A DNA stretch of 41,093 bases from NCBI RefSeq assembly GCF_002167005.1, contig NZ_NHTN01000059.1, forward strand, positions 1-41,093, in the 5' to 3' direction. Position 1 is the stretch's first letter. Each line of letters starts with the position of its first letter. Both the position numbers and the translations under genes were made by a program. The notes beneath the pieces were generated by a model. The model was not told the DNA's origin. It saw only the letters and a program-made list of their open reading frames with translations, and did not search any database. Below, piece by piece: positions 41,020-41,093 of this stretch. Origin of the DNA: Indiicoccus explosivorum (GTDB lineage: Bacteria > Bacillota > Bacilli > Bacillales_A > Planococcaceae).

Positions 41020-41093
41020 TTTATGCGCGTTCAGCGGAATTTATGCGCGTTCAGCGGAATTTATGCGCGTTCAGCGGGATTTATGCCGCTGTA
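41020..41093. repeat. 20-bp tandem repeat reaching the window end
   Basis: Units of TTTATGCGCGTTCAGCGGAA start at 41020, 41040 and 41060 (the last with one change), with a partial unit at 41080. The array continues or ends beyond the window. Confidence 0.92.

Overview
The window is a stretch of chromosome from a low-to-medium GC Gram-positive (Bacillota, order Bacillales), most likely a member of the Planococcaceae with a GC content a little above 50% (my best guess is a Bhargavaea- or Planococcus-like genome; this is inference). The first 10 kb follows the Bacillus subtilis ydiB-ydiC-ydiD-ydiE-ydiF-rex-tatA-tatC-ydiL-groES-groEL order. Starts are often TTG or GTG with strong AGGAGG ribosome sites, -10/-35 boxes look like sigma-A, and the groE operon has a perfect CIRCE operator. 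No phage, IS transposase or CRISPR was found.

Layout. 1-300: tRNA-Asp. 350-3000: the t6A tRNA-modification operon tsaE-tsaB-rimI-tsaD. 3050-3220: six perfect DnaA boxes in a non-coding gap. 3340-5280: ABC-F ATPase (minus strand). 5400-7130: rex, then tatA-tatC. 7280-7385: a repeat-like structured element. 7400-8160: CPBP protease. 8250-10350: groES-groEL. 10550-12540: a secreted SLH-metallo-beta-lactamase-lamin-tail protein with a DUF3006 partner. 12600-19270: a reactive-sulfur island with methyltransferase, DUF302 protein, CstR repressor, two DsrE proteins, three rhodanese proteins (one fused to TusA), a rhodanese-persulfide dioxygenase fusion, TusA and a TauE/SafE exporter. 19300-23110: LysR regulator, BrnQ and SstT amino-acid transporters. 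23490-25440: an exported methionine-sulfoxide repair set (MsrA, TlpA-like thioredoxin, MsrB with a frameshift), read on the minus strand. 25650-27840: a divergent PlsY paralog translationally coupled to a GNAT/class V aminotransferase fusion. 27860-33440: small membrane proteins, SGNH hydrolase, histidine phosphatase, a two-gene ABC-2 exporter, DUF1643 and RDD proteins. 33460-36290: NAT-like protein, a nine-unit 21-bp tandem array, MDR-type oxidoreductase and TetR. 36450-38650: MMPL exporter. 38720-40730: RNase HI-like protein, a hypothetical protein and a methyltransferase. 40876-41093: tRNA-Ser(CGA), its terminator and a 20-bp tandem array running off the window end.

The strongest system-level signal is in the sulfur island. 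The regulator has the C31/C60 pair of the persulfide sensor CstR, and six copies of a 16-bp site close to ATACCC-N4-GGGTAT lie before or between the genes. A seventh, degenerate copy sits exactly between the -35 and -10 boxes in front of the methyltransferase. This suggests one persulfide-responsive regulon extending to the methyltransferase and the DUF302 gene, neither of which belongs to the classical cst set. Other items worth attention are the DnaA-box cluster beside tsaD, the three-domain secreted ComEC-like enzyme, the PlsY/GNAT-aminotransferase pair, and the single-base frameshift that separates the MsrB domain from its lipoprotein leader.
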